Below, in pieces: positions 24,794-33,547 of a DNA stretch of 64,000 nucleotides. Numbering within the stretch: position 1 is the stretch's first letter; every line of letters starts with the position of its first letter. Location of the stretch: the NCBI GenBank assembly GCA_036336715.1, contig JAYZFP010000074.1:30624-94623 (forward strand), read 5' to 3'. Origin of the DNA: JABAAE01 sp036336715 (GTDB taxonomy: Bacteria; Planctomycetota; Planctomycetia; Pirellulales; Pirellulaceae). The notes beneath the pieces were generated by a model that saw only the letters and a program-made list of their open reading frames with translations, was not told where the DNA came from and did no database searches. The translations under genes were made by a program, and so were the position numbers.

Positions 24794-26068
24794 ATGTCTT
24801 TAAACCACCGTTTCTTTCGACCTTTGGCCGGCTGCAGTTGCCTGCTGGTCAGTTGTTTCCTGGCCCTCTCCAGCCAGGCCGTTGCGCAGTCATCATGTGA
24901 CCCAATTCTCGAAAGTCCCTCCGGTCCTGTAAGGACTTACCGCCTGGAAACCAGAACGGTGGTCGAAAAGGTACCGGTCACACGTTACCGGGAAGTGAAA
25001 AAGACGGAAATGAGGACACGCCAGGTTGTCAAGCGGGTTCCTGTTCGGGAGACCTCTTCAAGGCAGGTAACCGAGACACGGCTCAGGCCGGTGACCCAGA
25101 CCAGGTACCGCGAGGAGGTGTCCGAGAAAACCGTCTACGATACGACCACCGAGTACCGGGAGCAGCAGCAGTTACGCTACACGACCCGTTCGCAAACCGC
25201 CTATTACGATCAGACTCAAGTGGTCCAAAAACCAGTGACTACCACTTCCATGATCAATGAAACCATCACGACCTTGAAACCGGTTACCACTCTTGAGCAG
25301 CAACTGGTTGACAGGGGAGGGGTTCAGAACCAGTTGGTTTATCGGCCCGGCATGACCTCCAATCGGCTTGGTTGGGTGCGTTCCGGTTATCTGGCTGATC
25401 CGGTGACCGGACAGATGTCCTACCAGAGGGGTGGACTCCGCTGGATTCCCCAACAGAACCCGGGTACTTACCAGGTTCAGTCCACCTACGTTCCCCGGTA
25501 CGAGTCTCAGACCGTTCAGCGGACGACACTCCAACCCCAGACCCAGGTGGTGCAGCGACCCGTTACCACCACGCAGTATGTTAACGAAACGGTGACCCGA
25601 AAGATCCCCTACACCACCCAACAGGTTGTCCCTGAGGTAACGGTCACCCGTGTGCCCTATACGGTCCGGAAGCCTCGAGTGATTCGGGAGGTCAAGCGAA
25701 TTCCCTACACGGAAACGACTTATGTTGAGGAGACCGCGACCCGCACGATCCCTACCGAAACGGTGACCTACCGTTACGAAACGGTCAATGAGCAGTACCC
25801 GGTTGAAGTGACGACGCTGGAGCCTTACACCGAATACCTGGAACAGCAGAAGGTTGTGTCCGAGTGGGTTCCCGTTGGTGAGTCCGCGGTTTCGAAGAAG
25901 CCGGCACTGAAAATGGAAAAAGTGGATGCCGCAGACCGCCCGCCGGTTCTCTCAGACCAGGAGGCCCGGAAAGCGGCTGATGAGGGTGCCCCTGTGCAAA
26001 AAAAGGTCGACCAGGACAGCTCCGACTCCGGGAAAGCGTCTTCCGGTGAACCTGCCAAGAAGGAATGA
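24794..26068 (+). CDS. YTV-like repeat protein, cysteine-poor
   Basis: 424 residues from the ATG at 24794, with GAAGAGG upstream. Sec signal peptide (hydrophobic core about 12-28, ending Ala-Val-Ala-Gln). The mature part is a dense run of Thr/Val/Arg/Glu/Tyr repeats such as Val-Thr-Arg-Val-Pro-Tyr-Thr-Val and Ile-Pro-Tyr-Thr-Glu-Thr-Thr, with a Gly/Arg interruption near 180-235. A charged, disordered tail (about 370-424) closes it. It shares the Val-Pro-Tyr-Thr rhythm with the protein at 20619 but has almost no cysteine after the signal peptide, so it cannot be disulfide-linked in the same way. Probably a second envelope structural protein. Function is inferred from family likeness only. Confidence 0.8.
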   Translation: MSLNHRFFRPLAGCSCLLVSCFLALSSQAVAQSSCDPILESPSGPVRTYRLETRTVVEKVPVTRYREVKKTEMRTRQVVKRVPVRETSSRQVTETRLRPVTQTRYREEVSEKTVYDTTTEYREQQQLRYTTRSQTAYYDQTQVVQKPVTTTSMINETITTLKPVTTLEQQLVDRGGVQNQLVYRPGMTSNRLGWVRSGYLADPVTGQMSYQRGGLRWIPQQNPGTYQVQSTYVPRYESQTVQRTTLQPQTQVVQRPVTTTQYVNETVTRKIPYTTQQVVPEVTVTRVPYTVRKPRVIREVKRIPYTETTYVEETATRTIPTETVTYRYETVNEQYPVEVTTLEPYTEYLEQQKVVSEWVPVGESAVSKKPALKMEKVDAADRPPVLSDQEARKAADEGAPVQKKVDQDSSDSGKASSGEPAKKE

Positions 26069-26120
26069 CGGCAAGCGGTTCCTTGAGATTCAGGGAAAAA
26101 AAGATTAAAACAGGACACCG

Positions 26121-26147
26121 AGGCAAACTCCAGGGTTTGCCTTTTTT
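26121..26147 (+). terminator. Rho-independent terminator after the second YTV-like gene
   Basis: AGGCAAAC (26121-26128), six-base loop, GTTTGCCT (26135-26142), then a T run to 26147. Perfect eight-base-pair stem 52 bases after the stop. Confidence 0.9.
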
Positions 26148-26192
26148 GTTTCAGGCATCCGTCAGTCGTCTCCACCAAGATCCCAGTTGTCG

Positions 26193-27425
26193 ATGATGCA
26201 TTCGGCTTTTCCCTTACAGAGCAAAACGGTCGCATTCTGCGGGAAACTGGGAGGCGTTTCCCAACGTGAGGCCAACCGGTTGGTCAAGAATTGTGGCGGG
26301 ACCCCGGCGGAGATGGACCATCCCGAAGTTAACCTGGTTGTCCTGGGTGCCGAGGAGCTTCCGCTGGCCCAAAAAAAGGAGCTCCTGAATGAGGGGTTGC
26401 GTTCGAGGGTCCGCAGCGGTGCGTTGGAGGTGATTTCCGAAACCCAATTGTGGGAACGTCTGGGGTTTGTCGATCAGGAGAGTGAGTACCAGAGGCTTTA
26501 TACGCCTGCGATGGTTGCTGACCTGCTGGATGTCCCGGTCGCCTGTATCCGGAAGTGGCACCGCCACGGTCTGATTCGGCCGCTCCGTGAGTTTCACCGT
26601 TTGCCCTATTTTGACTTCCAGGAGGTCAACACGGCCCGCCGTCTTGCCGAGCTGGTCGAAGGAGGAGCCTCCCCCAGCCAAATCAAGAAGAACCTGGAGC
26701 AGTTATCCGAGTATTTGCCTGAAATCGAAAGACCGTTGGCGCAACTGTCGGTCATTATCGAAGGCAAGCGTGTTCTGCTGCGCCAGGACGAGGGTGTCGT
26801 CGAACCGAATGGACAGATCCGTTTCGATTTCGAGGGTGTGGATTCTACCGTCGAAACCGGGGAGGAGTTTGACGAAGAAGTCAGTTTGACGTTTCCCCTC
26901 GGAATCACGGATGAAAATCCGGATGTTGATTATTCGGGCTGGTCCTTCGAGGATCTGGTTGATACGGCATGCCAACTGGAGGATGACGGCAACCTTCCGC
27001 AGGCGATCGAAGTTTACCGGTCCCTGTTGATATCCCATGGTCCGAGGGCGGAAATCAATTTTCAGCTGGCTGAATTGTTGTATCGTAGCGGAGAGATTGA
27101 AGCGGCCCGTGAACGTTATTATGCGACCATTGAACTGGATGAGGCATTTGTCGAAGCAAGGGCCAATCTCGGTTGCGTGCTCACCGAACTCGGTCATGAC
27201 GAACTCGCGGTTTCCGCTTTCCAGGGCGCACTTGAATTTCATACTCAGTTCCCTGACGTGCATTTTCATCTCGCTCGCACCCTGGATCGACTCAAACGGG
27301 GTGAAGAAGCCGAGCACCACTGGCGTGAATTCCTGAAAATGTATCCCGAAAGCTCCTGGGCAGCCGAAGCCCGCGAACGACTGAAAATCCGTCCGGTCTC
27401 GGACGACGATTGGACAACCGGCTGA
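26193..27425 (+). CDS. BRCT-MerR-TPR fusion protein
   Basis: 410 residues from the ATG at 26193 (ATG at 26196 also possible). Three parts can be seen. A BRCT-like domain at about 8-95 has Val-Ala-Phe-Cys-Gly-Lys-Leu-Gly-Gly-Val-Ser-Gln-Arg-Glu-Ala and Gly-Gly-Thr, then a Val-Val-Leu-Gly strand. A MerR-type winged helix at about 102-170 has Tyr-Thr-Pro-Ala-Met-Val-Ala-Asp-Leu-Leu-Asp-Val-Pro-Val-Ala-Cys-Ile-Arg-Lys-Trp. After an acidic beta-rich linker come three or four TPRs (about 255-400), for example Ala-Ile-Glu-Val-Tyr-Arg-Ser-Leu-Leu. BRCT domains usually serve DNA-repair or replication complexes; MerR domains bind promoters; TPRs bind proteins. A DNA-bound adaptor or regulator is inferred. 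No signal peptide is seen. Confidence 0.75.
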   Translation: MMHSAFPLQSKTVAFCGKLGGVSQREANRLVKNCGGTPAEMDHPEVNLVVLGAEELPLAQKKELLNEGLRSRVRSGALEVISETQLWERLGFVDQESEYQRLYTPAMVADLLDVPVACIRKWHRHGLIRPLREFHRLPYFDFQEVNTARRLAELVEGGASPSQIKKNLEQLSEYLPEIERPLAQLSVIIEGKRVLLRQDEGVVEPNGQIRFDFEGVDSTVETGEEFDEEVSLTFPLGITDENPDVDYSGWSFEDLVDTACQLEDDGNLPQAIEVYRSLLISHGPRAEINFQLAELLYRSGEIEAARERYYATIELDEAFVEARANLGCVLTELGHDELAVSAFQGALEFHTQFPDVHFHLARTLDRLKRGEEAEHHWREFLKMYPESSWAAEARERLKIRPVSDDDWTTG

Positions 27426-27590
27426 GCCATCAGCTGGAGCGGCCGGGTGCGTGTGTGCTGATGGACTCAATTGCCGGTCGGTCTTGGCATCATCCATGAA
27501 ATTGTGATGGCATTCAGGCATTCTGCCGGTTGAAAGCCCGCTTCGATGGCGGTAGAACAGGTCTCTTGAAATTTGGGAACGAAACCGGAA

Positions 27591-27604
27591 GCCACCCGGG
27601 TGGC
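27591..27604 (+). promoter_or_regulatory. Perfect palindrome in the dapL leader
   Basis: GCCACCCGGGTGGC reads the same on both strands and is enclosed by ACCGG and CCGGT, giving a longer imperfect hairpin. It ends 17 bases before the AGGGGA ribosome site of dapL, so it may act in the leader RNA or as an operator. Confidence 0.4.
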
Positions 27605-27633
27605 CATTGCCGGTCTTACCAGGGGAACATGCA

Positions 27634-28860
27634 ATGGCAAGAATCAACGACAATTTTCTCAAGCTCAAGGCCGGCTATCTCTTTCCGGAGATCGCTCGCC
27701 GCGTCACCACGTATGCGGAAGCGAACCCGGAGGCCCCGATCATCAAGATGGGGATTGGTGATGTTACCGAACCGTTGCCGGAAGCCATCGTGGAGGCGAT
27801 GCATTCTGCAGTGGATGAGATGGGAACTCGCGATACTTTTCGCGGCTATGGCCCGGAACAGGGTTATGAGTTTTTACGGCAGGCGATTGTGGACAACAGT
27901 TATGCGAGCCTGAATATCTCGGCCGATGAAATTTTCGTCTCCGACGGTTCCAAGTGTGATTCGGGCAACATCCTTGATATTTTTGGAAGCGACAACCGGA
28001 TCGCGATTACCGATCCGGTTTACCCGGTGTACGTGGATACCAACGTGATGGCCGGAAACACGGGAGAAGCCGACGAGGCCGGAAAATATGGCGGTCTGCT
28101 TTACCTGCCGGTAACCGAGGAAAACGACTTCATTCCCGCGTTGCCTCATCAACCGGTCGATCTGATCTATCTCTGCTATCCCAATAATCCGACGGGTACC
28201 GTGGTTAGCAGGGAGGTGCTGGCAGGTTGGGTTGATTATGCCAAAGCCAACCAGTCCATCATCCTTTATGATGCCGCCTATGAGGCGTACATTACCGAGC
28301 CCGGAATCCCGCGTTCCATTTATGAAATCGAGGGAGCTCACGAAGTCGCTATCGAATTCCGGAGTTTCAGCAAGAATGCCGGTTTCACCGGCACCCGTTG
28401 CGGATTCACCGTGGTCCCCAAGCAACTGCAGGGTACTACCTCGGATGGCTCCCTTCAGCCACTGCACGCACTCTGGAACCGGAGGCAATCTACCAAGTTC
28501 AACGGCGTTTCCTATCCCGTTCAGGCCGGGGCGGCTGCAGCCTACTCGGAAGCTGGCAAACAGCAGATTTCCGAACTGATCTCCTTTTATCTCACCAATG
28601 CAAAATTGCTCAAGGGTGGCCTGGAGTCGGTAGGCATCCAGGTTTACGGTGGTGTCAATGCACCCTATGTCTGGCTGAAAACGCCCGCCAGTCTTTCGAG
28701 CTGGGATTTCTTCGACCAGCTTTTGCAGAAAACCCATCTTGTGGGTACCCCCGGCAGCGGTTTCGGCGCAGCCGGTGAAGGGTATTTTCGCCTGAGTGCC
28801 TTCAACAGCCGGGCCAACATTGAAGAGGCGGTTGAGCGGCTGAAGAAGTTCTTTGAATAG
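27634..28860 (+). CDS. dapL: LL-diaminopimelate aminotransferase
   Basis: 408 residues; ATG at 27634 with AGGGGA upstream. DapL makes LL-diaminopimelate directly from tetrahydrodipicolinate with glutamate as amino donor, a short route to lysine and cell-wall diaminopimelate. The start Met-Ala-Arg-Ile-Asn-Asp-Asn-Phe-Leu-Lys-Leu-Lys-Ala-Gly-Tyr-Leu-Phe-Pro is characteristic. Other marks are Ile-Gly-Asp-Val-Thr-Glu-Pro-Leu, Cys-Tyr-Pro-Asn-Asn-Pro-Thr-Gly-Thr, and the PLP lysine Lys247 in Arg-Ser-Phe-Ser-Lys-Asn-Ala-Gly-Phe-Thr-Gly-Thr-Arg-Cys. Length is typical. DapL is known in plants, chlamydiae and several other bacteria, including members of this superphylum. Confidence 0.96.
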   Translation: MARINDNFLKLKAGYLFPEIARRVTTYAEANPEAPIIKMGIGDVTEPLPEAIVEAMHSAVDEMGTRDTFRGYGPEQGYEFLRQAIVDNSYASLNISADEIFVSDGSKCDSGNILDIFGSDNRIAITDPVYPVYVDTNVMAGNTGEADEAGKYGGLLYLPVTEENDFIPALPHQPVDLIYLCYPNNPTGTVVSREVLAGWVDYAKANQSIILYDAAYEAYITEPGIPRSIYEIEGAHEVAIEFRSFSKNAGFTGTRCGFTVVPKQLQGTTSDGSLQPLHALWNRRQSTKFNGVSYPVQAGAAAAYSEAGKQQISELISFYLTNAKLLKGGLESVGIQVYGGVNAPYVWLKTPASLSSWDFFDQLLQKTHLVGTPGSGFGAAGEGYFRLSAFNSRANIEEAVERLKKFFE

Positions 28861-29210
28861 TCCTCTGCCTGACTTTTCCGTCTGACCTTACGCGAGTCCC
28901 CCGCCAGGCTGGATTCGTCCTGTTTTGCGCAAATGTGTGTTCCCGGCTGCGCACTTCACCCGATCGGTTCGAACCGGCTGGTCAGCCTGCAAGCTGACAG
29001 CTGATAGCAAGTCACTGGAAAAATTTGCCGATTTTCCGGATTGGTCAAAGTTTGACGTCGGAGTGGTCGATGAACCAACTATCCATTCGTGCCAATACCG
29101 GTTGGCGCTGTGGACAAGGGGGGATTTTCATCGACGCGGAATCCTACGCGGCGATGAAATCCGGCAAAGCTCTGCTTTGCAGAACAAGGAATTGCACAAA
29201 GGATAACTCC
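28861..29210 (+). other. Intergenic region between dapL and the first TolC-like gene
   Basis: About 350 bases without a convincing gene. It holds the second copy (28918-28935) of the 18-base sequence also found at 12361, centred on TTTGCGCAAA. An in-frame extension of the downstream gene to 29025 lacks a signal peptide and is unlikely to be translated. Confidence 0.5.
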
Positions 29211-31517
29211 ATGAGTTCCCCCTTCAAGAAGGCCGTGGCCTATGCCATGGTTGTCATGCTTGCGTTGACCGGCTGTCAGCCCGGTCGCCCCATCTATCTC
29301 CACGAACGTGGGGACCTCCAGTACTACGTCGACCAGCAGGTCGATATTCGCTATGCCGATACGGAAATCGGTTTGCTGGATGAGGTCACCGAGGCATTGC
29401 CGCCGTTAACCCTGCGTGATCGGGAGATTACCGCTTTCTGGGACCTGACCCTCGAAGAAGCTGTCAATATTGCCCTGAAAAACACCAAGACCATCCGCGC
29501 AACCGGACGTCCCACACAGGTCGGCTTTACCATCCAGGGGACCACCGCGACGGTCATTGACAATCCTGATGCACCGACGATTTACGAAGTGGGGATTCGC
29601 GAAACCGAACCAAGCAACCTGTTTTCACCTGGGCAGATCACCTCGCCCGAACTTCTGGCAACCAACTCAACCCTTGATACCAACCAGGGAGTTGAAGCAG
29701 CACTGGCAGAGTTTGATGCCCACGTCACCAGCAGCCTGTTCTGGAATACAACCGACCGGCCGCGTAACTTTGTTTTTCCCAATCTCGAACAGCGTAACAA
29801 TGAAGCGAGTGATGTCACCTATCAGACGGAGCTTGCCAAGAAGGCTGCAACGGGAACCATTTTCAGGCTTCGGAACGCTGTTGATTTTAACAGCAACAAC
29901 AACATTCTCGGTGTGAACCAGGAACTGGAAAGCCAGTACACAGCCCGACTCGAATTGGAAGTCAATCAGCCACTTCGACGCGGCGCGGGAACCGCGATCA
30001 ACCGGACACCGATCATTGTCGCCCGCCTCGGTGGAGACCAGACGGCCGCCAATACGGAGTTTTTCCTGCAGAACATGTTGGCCCAAATCGAGATTGCCTA
30101 CTGGAATCTCTACAATTCCTATCGCCAGTTTGAAGTGGCCAAGGAATCCGTTGAAAACGCGATCAAGGTCTACAACATTGAAAAGGACAATTTTGAAATT
30201 GGTGGTTCGCAGCGGTCAACCAAGGCAACCGTTTCCAGGGCTGCCGAACAGTACCACAATTTTGTCGGTAACCTGAATTCAGCCTATGCCGAGCTGCAGC
30301 GGCGTGAAACCGACATGCGGTTTATCCTCGGGCTTTCTTCCAGTGATGGCAACTTTATCCGCCCCAGTGATGATCCGGTAACGGGCGAAATCGATTTTGA
30401 CTGGTTCCAGTCGGTCAATGAGGCCCTGGTTCGGAGACCCAATCTGCGGATCAAGCACTTTGAAATCAAGAAAAAAGAGCTGGGGGTCAACTACGCCAAG
30501 AACGGACTATTGACCCAGTTGAACTTCATTTTCCTTTACCGTTTCCTCGGCCTGGGTGACGAGCTGCTGGGTGGTGACGGGATCGATTTTCCGGGTGCCG
30601 ATTCGGGTGCGGTCGACAACCTGTTCGGCGGTGAATCCCAGGAACTGCAAATCGGCCTTCGGGGAGGCTTCACGGTAGGACAGCGACGGGAGATGCTCAA
30701 TGTGAGGAATGCCCAGCTCAAGCTGGCACGTGAACGGTCCCGCCTCGAAGACATGGAGCTGGATGTCGTCTTTGAACTGGACCGAGCTTTCAAGGGCCTG
30801 GTGTTCCATTACGAACAGGCCAAGGTCAACGCGAACCGTTGGCTGGCTTCTCACGAAGAGGTCAAAACCTACGCGGACCTGCGGGACCAGGGAATTGACA
30901 TTACCAACGTCCTCGAGGCGCAGCGTAACGAAGCACAGGCACGTGTAGCGTTTCACGACAGCATCGCAAGTTACAACCAGTTCATCGCTCTGATTCACCG
31001 ACTGAAGGGGTCTTCGCTGGAGTACTACAACGTACAATTTGGTGAGGGAAACTGGCCTGAAAAGGCCTATTACGACGCCGGGGAGCTGGCCCGGAAACGG
31101 AGTGCCAGTCAGCCGATCAACTATGGCTATACCCGTCCCGGGATCGTGGTCACCGGCTCCGAGGCAACGATGGAAATGGATCCGGTTGTCAGCTGGAGCG
31201 ATGAAGAAATCATCCTGGATGAGGATTTGATTGAGGAGATTTCGCCAGACGGCGGGCTGCAGCCCATCGAACAGCTGGAAGAGGTTCAGCCGGCGGCTCC
31301 GCGCCCCGCGAACCCGATCCCGGATCCCCAGATTGAAAAAGCCCCTCCCGGACGCACCACAAAAATCCGAAATTCGGGTTCGATCCTGCAAGCTTCCTAC
31401 ATGGAAACACAAAAGCCCGAGCTGAGAGCCGAATCCGTTCGCTGGCAAAAGCTGGGTCTCGAGCCTGCGGAAAACCGGGAAACAAAGACTCGAGCTACAT
31501 TACGATCCCTTGATTGA
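29211..31517 (+). CDS. Large TolC-family outer-membrane lipoprotein
   Basis: 768 residues from the ATG at 29211, with AAAGGAT upstream. Lipoprotein signal: hydrophobic residues then lipobox Leu-Thr-Gly-Cys. A long N-terminal lead precedes the first TolC repeat (Leu-Glu-Glu-Ala-Val-Asn-Ile-Ala-Leu-Lys-Asn-Thr). Coiled-coil helices such as Leu-Ala-Gln-Ile-Glu-Ile-Ala-Tyr-Trp-Asn-Leu-Tyr and a second repeat with Ser-Arg-Leu-Glu-Asp-Met-Glu-Leu-Asp-Val-Val-Phe-Glu-Leu-Asp-Arg-Ala-Phe follow. It ends in a Pro/Glu-rich tail of about 120 residues not typical of TolC. TolC proteins are outer-membrane exit ducts for efflux pumps and type I secretion. A second, larger member lies 2 kb downstream; no inner-membrane partner is adjacent. 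Confidence 0.88.
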   Translation: MSSPFKKAVAYAMVVMLALTGCQPGRPIYLHERGDLQYYVDQQVDIRYADTEIGLLDEVTEALPPLTLRDREITAFWDLTLEEAVNIALKNTKTIRATGRPTQVGFTIQGTTATVIDNPDAPTIYEVGIRETEPSNLFSPGQITSPELLATNSTLDTNQGVEAALAEFDAHVTSSLFWNTTDRPRNFVFPNLEQRNNEASDVTYQTELAKKAATGTIFRLRNAVDFNSNNNILGVNQELESQYTARLELEVNQPLRRGAGTAINRTPIIVARLGGDQTAANTEFFLQNMLAQIEIAYWNLYNSYRQFEVAKESVENAIKVYNIEKDNFEIGGSQRSTKATVSRAAEQYHNFVGNLNSAYAELQRRETDMRFILGLSSSDGNFIRPSDDPVTGEIDFDWFQSVNEALVRRPNLRIKHFEIKKKELGVNYAKNGLLTQLNFIFLYRFLGLGDELLGGDGIDFPGADSGAVDNLFGGESQELQIGLRGGFTVGQRREMLNVRNAQLKLARERSRLEDMELDVVFELDRAFKGLVFHYEQAKVNANRWLASHEEVKTYADLRDQGIDITNVLEAQRNEAQARVAFHDSIASYNQFIALIHRLKGSSLEYYNVQFGEGNWPEKAYYDAGELARKRSASQPINYGYTRPGIVVTGSEATMEMDPVVSWSDEEIILDEDLIEEISPDGGLQPIEQLEEVQPAAPRPANPIPDPQIEKAPPGRTTKIRNSGSILQASYMETQKPELRAESVRWQKLGLEPAENRETKTRATLRSLD

Positions 31518-31554
31518 TTTGGCTGCCTGTTCAGCCCATTGAATGCAATTCCGG

Positions 31555-31600
31555 AATCCCGTTTGCTGGTGCTTTACCGCAAACGGGATTTTCGTTTGTT
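31555..31600 (+). terminator. Rho-independent terminator after the first TolC-like gene
   Basis: AATCCCGTTTGC (31555-31566) pairs perfectly with GCAAACGGGATT (31579-31590) across a 12-base loop, followed by T-rich TTCGTTTGTT. It starts 38 bases after the stop. Confidence 0.85.
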
Positions 31601-31759
31601 CCGGAACCTGATCCGGTTTGCACCTGGCGTTCCGTCATTCGACTGCAGTCCAGGTCGCGCCGAGCAATTCCGGAGGATTCCCCTTTGAGGGGATTCGCAA
31701 GCCGGCTGGCAAGCGATCTAATAAACTTCCCCACGAATCCTGAATTCAAGGTGAGTTGC

Positions 31760-33064
31760 ATGGAAACAAGCTGGATTGAATCGGCCAACCTGCCCGATTG
31801 CGACTTCCCCCTTTTCAATCTCCCTTTTTGCGTATTGGAGACCGGGAATTCAGAATCCTGTATCGGTGTTGCCATTGGCAACAGAATTCTCAACCTGCGG
31901 CGGGTTGCCGAATCCATTCCTCTGCCTTGCTCGAGTGAATTGCAGCATTCCACGCTGAATCGGCTGATGCAAGCCGATCTTGAGCAGCAAAATGTCCTGA
32001 GGTTCGAGCTGATTCGGCTTCTCGAAGACAAGCCAGGTCGACTGAGGGATCATCCGGAATTGGCTGGGCAGGCTTTGCTGGATCCGGATCACGTGTCCTT
32101 TTGTCTGCCTTTTCAGATAGGTGATTTCACCGATTTTTATGCCTCGCTTCAGCACGCCACGAACGTGGGTGCGATGTTTCGGCCCGATCAGCCACTGTTT
32201 CCAAATTACAAAAGCATGCCAATTGGCTACCATGGTCGGGCGTCCAGTGTGATGATCAGCGGTACAGAGGTCATCCGTCCGACCGGCCAGGTCTCACCCG
32301 AGCCACCTAGCGAACATGCGTCTTTTATCAAATCCCGGCGGCTGGATTATGAACTGGAACTTGGGATTGTGATCGGCAGGGGCAACCCAGCCGGATCGCC
32401 GATTTCCATCGAAGAGGCGCCGCAGAGCATTTTTGGTTATTGCCTGCTGAACGACTGGTCGGCGCGTGACCTTCAGAAATGGGAGTACCAGCCCCTTGGT
32501 CCTTTCCTCGGAAAATCGTTTGCCACGACCCTGTCTCCGTGGGTGGTGAGCCAGGCTGCGTTGGAGCCCTTCCGGGTTCCGCCTCCTGAACGAAACGTCA
32601 CCGACCCCCCTCTGCTGCCTTACCTGGTCGGCGAGGAAGACCGGCAAAAAGGGGGGATCGATATTCACCTGGAGGTTTCGATCACGAGCCGGCAGATGCG
32701 GGAGCGGGAGATGGAACCCCTGAAGATCAGTGACAGCAACTTTCGTGAGATGTACTGGACAGTAAACCAGATGGTTGCTCATCACACTTCCAATGGCTGC
32801 AACCTTAGAACCGGCGACCTGCTGGGCAGTGGCACCATCAGTGGAACCGAAAAGATTTCACGGGGTTGTCTTCTGGAACGAAACTGGGATGGCGCCTTCG
32901 GAGACCCTGTGTCCGGTTCCCAGAGGACACCTCTGGAACTTCCCACCGGCGAAAGAAGAGATTTTCTCGAAGATGGCGATGAGATCCGGATGTCTGCCTA
33001 CTGCCAGCGGGAGGGGCAGGGCCGAATCGGGTTCGGCCAATGCGTTGGCAGGGTTCATCCCTGA
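31760..33064 (+). CDS. fahA: Fumarylacetoacetase
   Basis: 434 residues from the ATG at 31760, with AAGGTGAG upstream; an in-frame extension to 31514 runs through the terminator and is not coding. FahA cleaves 4-fumarylacetoacetate to fumarate and acetoacetate in tyrosine degradation. Landmarks are Asp-Phe-Thr-Asp-Phe-Tyr-Ala-Ser, Ala-Thr-Asn-Val-Gly, Pro-Ile-Gly-Tyr-His-Gly-Arg-Ala-Ser-Ser-Val, the metal-site Glu-Leu-Glu-Leu-Gly, Asn-Asp-Trp-Ser-Ala-Arg-Asp-Leu-Gln-Lys-Trp-Glu-Tyr-Gln-Pro-Leu-Gly-Pro-Phe and Gly-Ser-Gly-Thr-Ile-Ser-Gly. Length fits the full eukaryote-like form. No other tyrosine-pathway gene is near; it sits between two TolC-like genes. Confidence 0.95.
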   Translation: METSWIESANLPDCDFPLFNLPFCVLETGNSESCIGVAIGNRILNLRRVAESIPLPCSSELQHSTLNRLMQADLEQQNVLRFELIRLLEDKPGRLRDHPELAGQALLDPDHVSFCLPFQIGDFTDFYASLQHATNVGAMFRPDQPLFPNYKSMPIGYHGRASSVMISGTEVIRPTGQVSPEPPSEHASFIKSRRLDYELELGIVIGRGNPAGSPISIEEAPQSIFGYCLLNDWSARDLQKWEYQPLGPFLGKSFATTLSPWVVSQAALEPFRVPPPERNVTDPPLLPYLVGEEDRQKGGIDIHLEVSITSRQMREREMEPLKISDSNFREMYWTVNQMVAHHTSNGCNLRTGDLLGSGTISGTEKISRGCLLERNWDGAFGDPVSGSQRTPLELPTGERRDFLEDGDEIRMSAYCQREGQGRIGFGQCVGRVHP

Positions 33065-33547
33065 GGTTTTGCCGGTAACCAGGTTCAGGACTGCGTTGGG
33101 GTTGGCAGTCTCACCAGCTTGTCCCGGGCAGGTGAGGGGACCGGTTGACCCGCTGGATCACGGGTGATCACACGCCGGTTGAATTCCTGCAGAAGGTGTT
33201 TCTCACATTGGAAGACTTCTTTGGCGGTCGCAGAAACCGCTCCGACTGTGCCGATTTTGACGATCCTGCTACCGGATCGCAACGAAAAGGGCCAATGTGA
33301 TTTTCTGGTGCACCGCCTGCCCCATCGTAACCAGGATAATCGTTAAAGACGAAATGATCGGCAGCAACCGAAAAACAGTTCCATTCTTTTCAATTCCTGC
33401 GATTGCGATGCCGTCTTCGTCATAAACCGTCTGGTTCGCAAGACCCGTTAAGCCCGCACGTCAGCCAGATCGATAATCACTGTTACTTGCCGGACGATCC
33501 GCGCGCCGGGAATGATCAAAACAGGAAGTGAATTCGGGAAAATCATC
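33065..33547 (+). other. Intergenic region between fahA and the second TolC-like gene
   Basis: About 480 bases with only short open frames lacking protein-like composition on both strands. No repeat, hairpin with T tract or clear promoter was picked out. Confidence 0.5.

Noticed and set aside
33085..33346. Short frames of 60-65 codons after fahA
   Set aside because: No ribosome site and basic, low-quality composition; probably non-coding.
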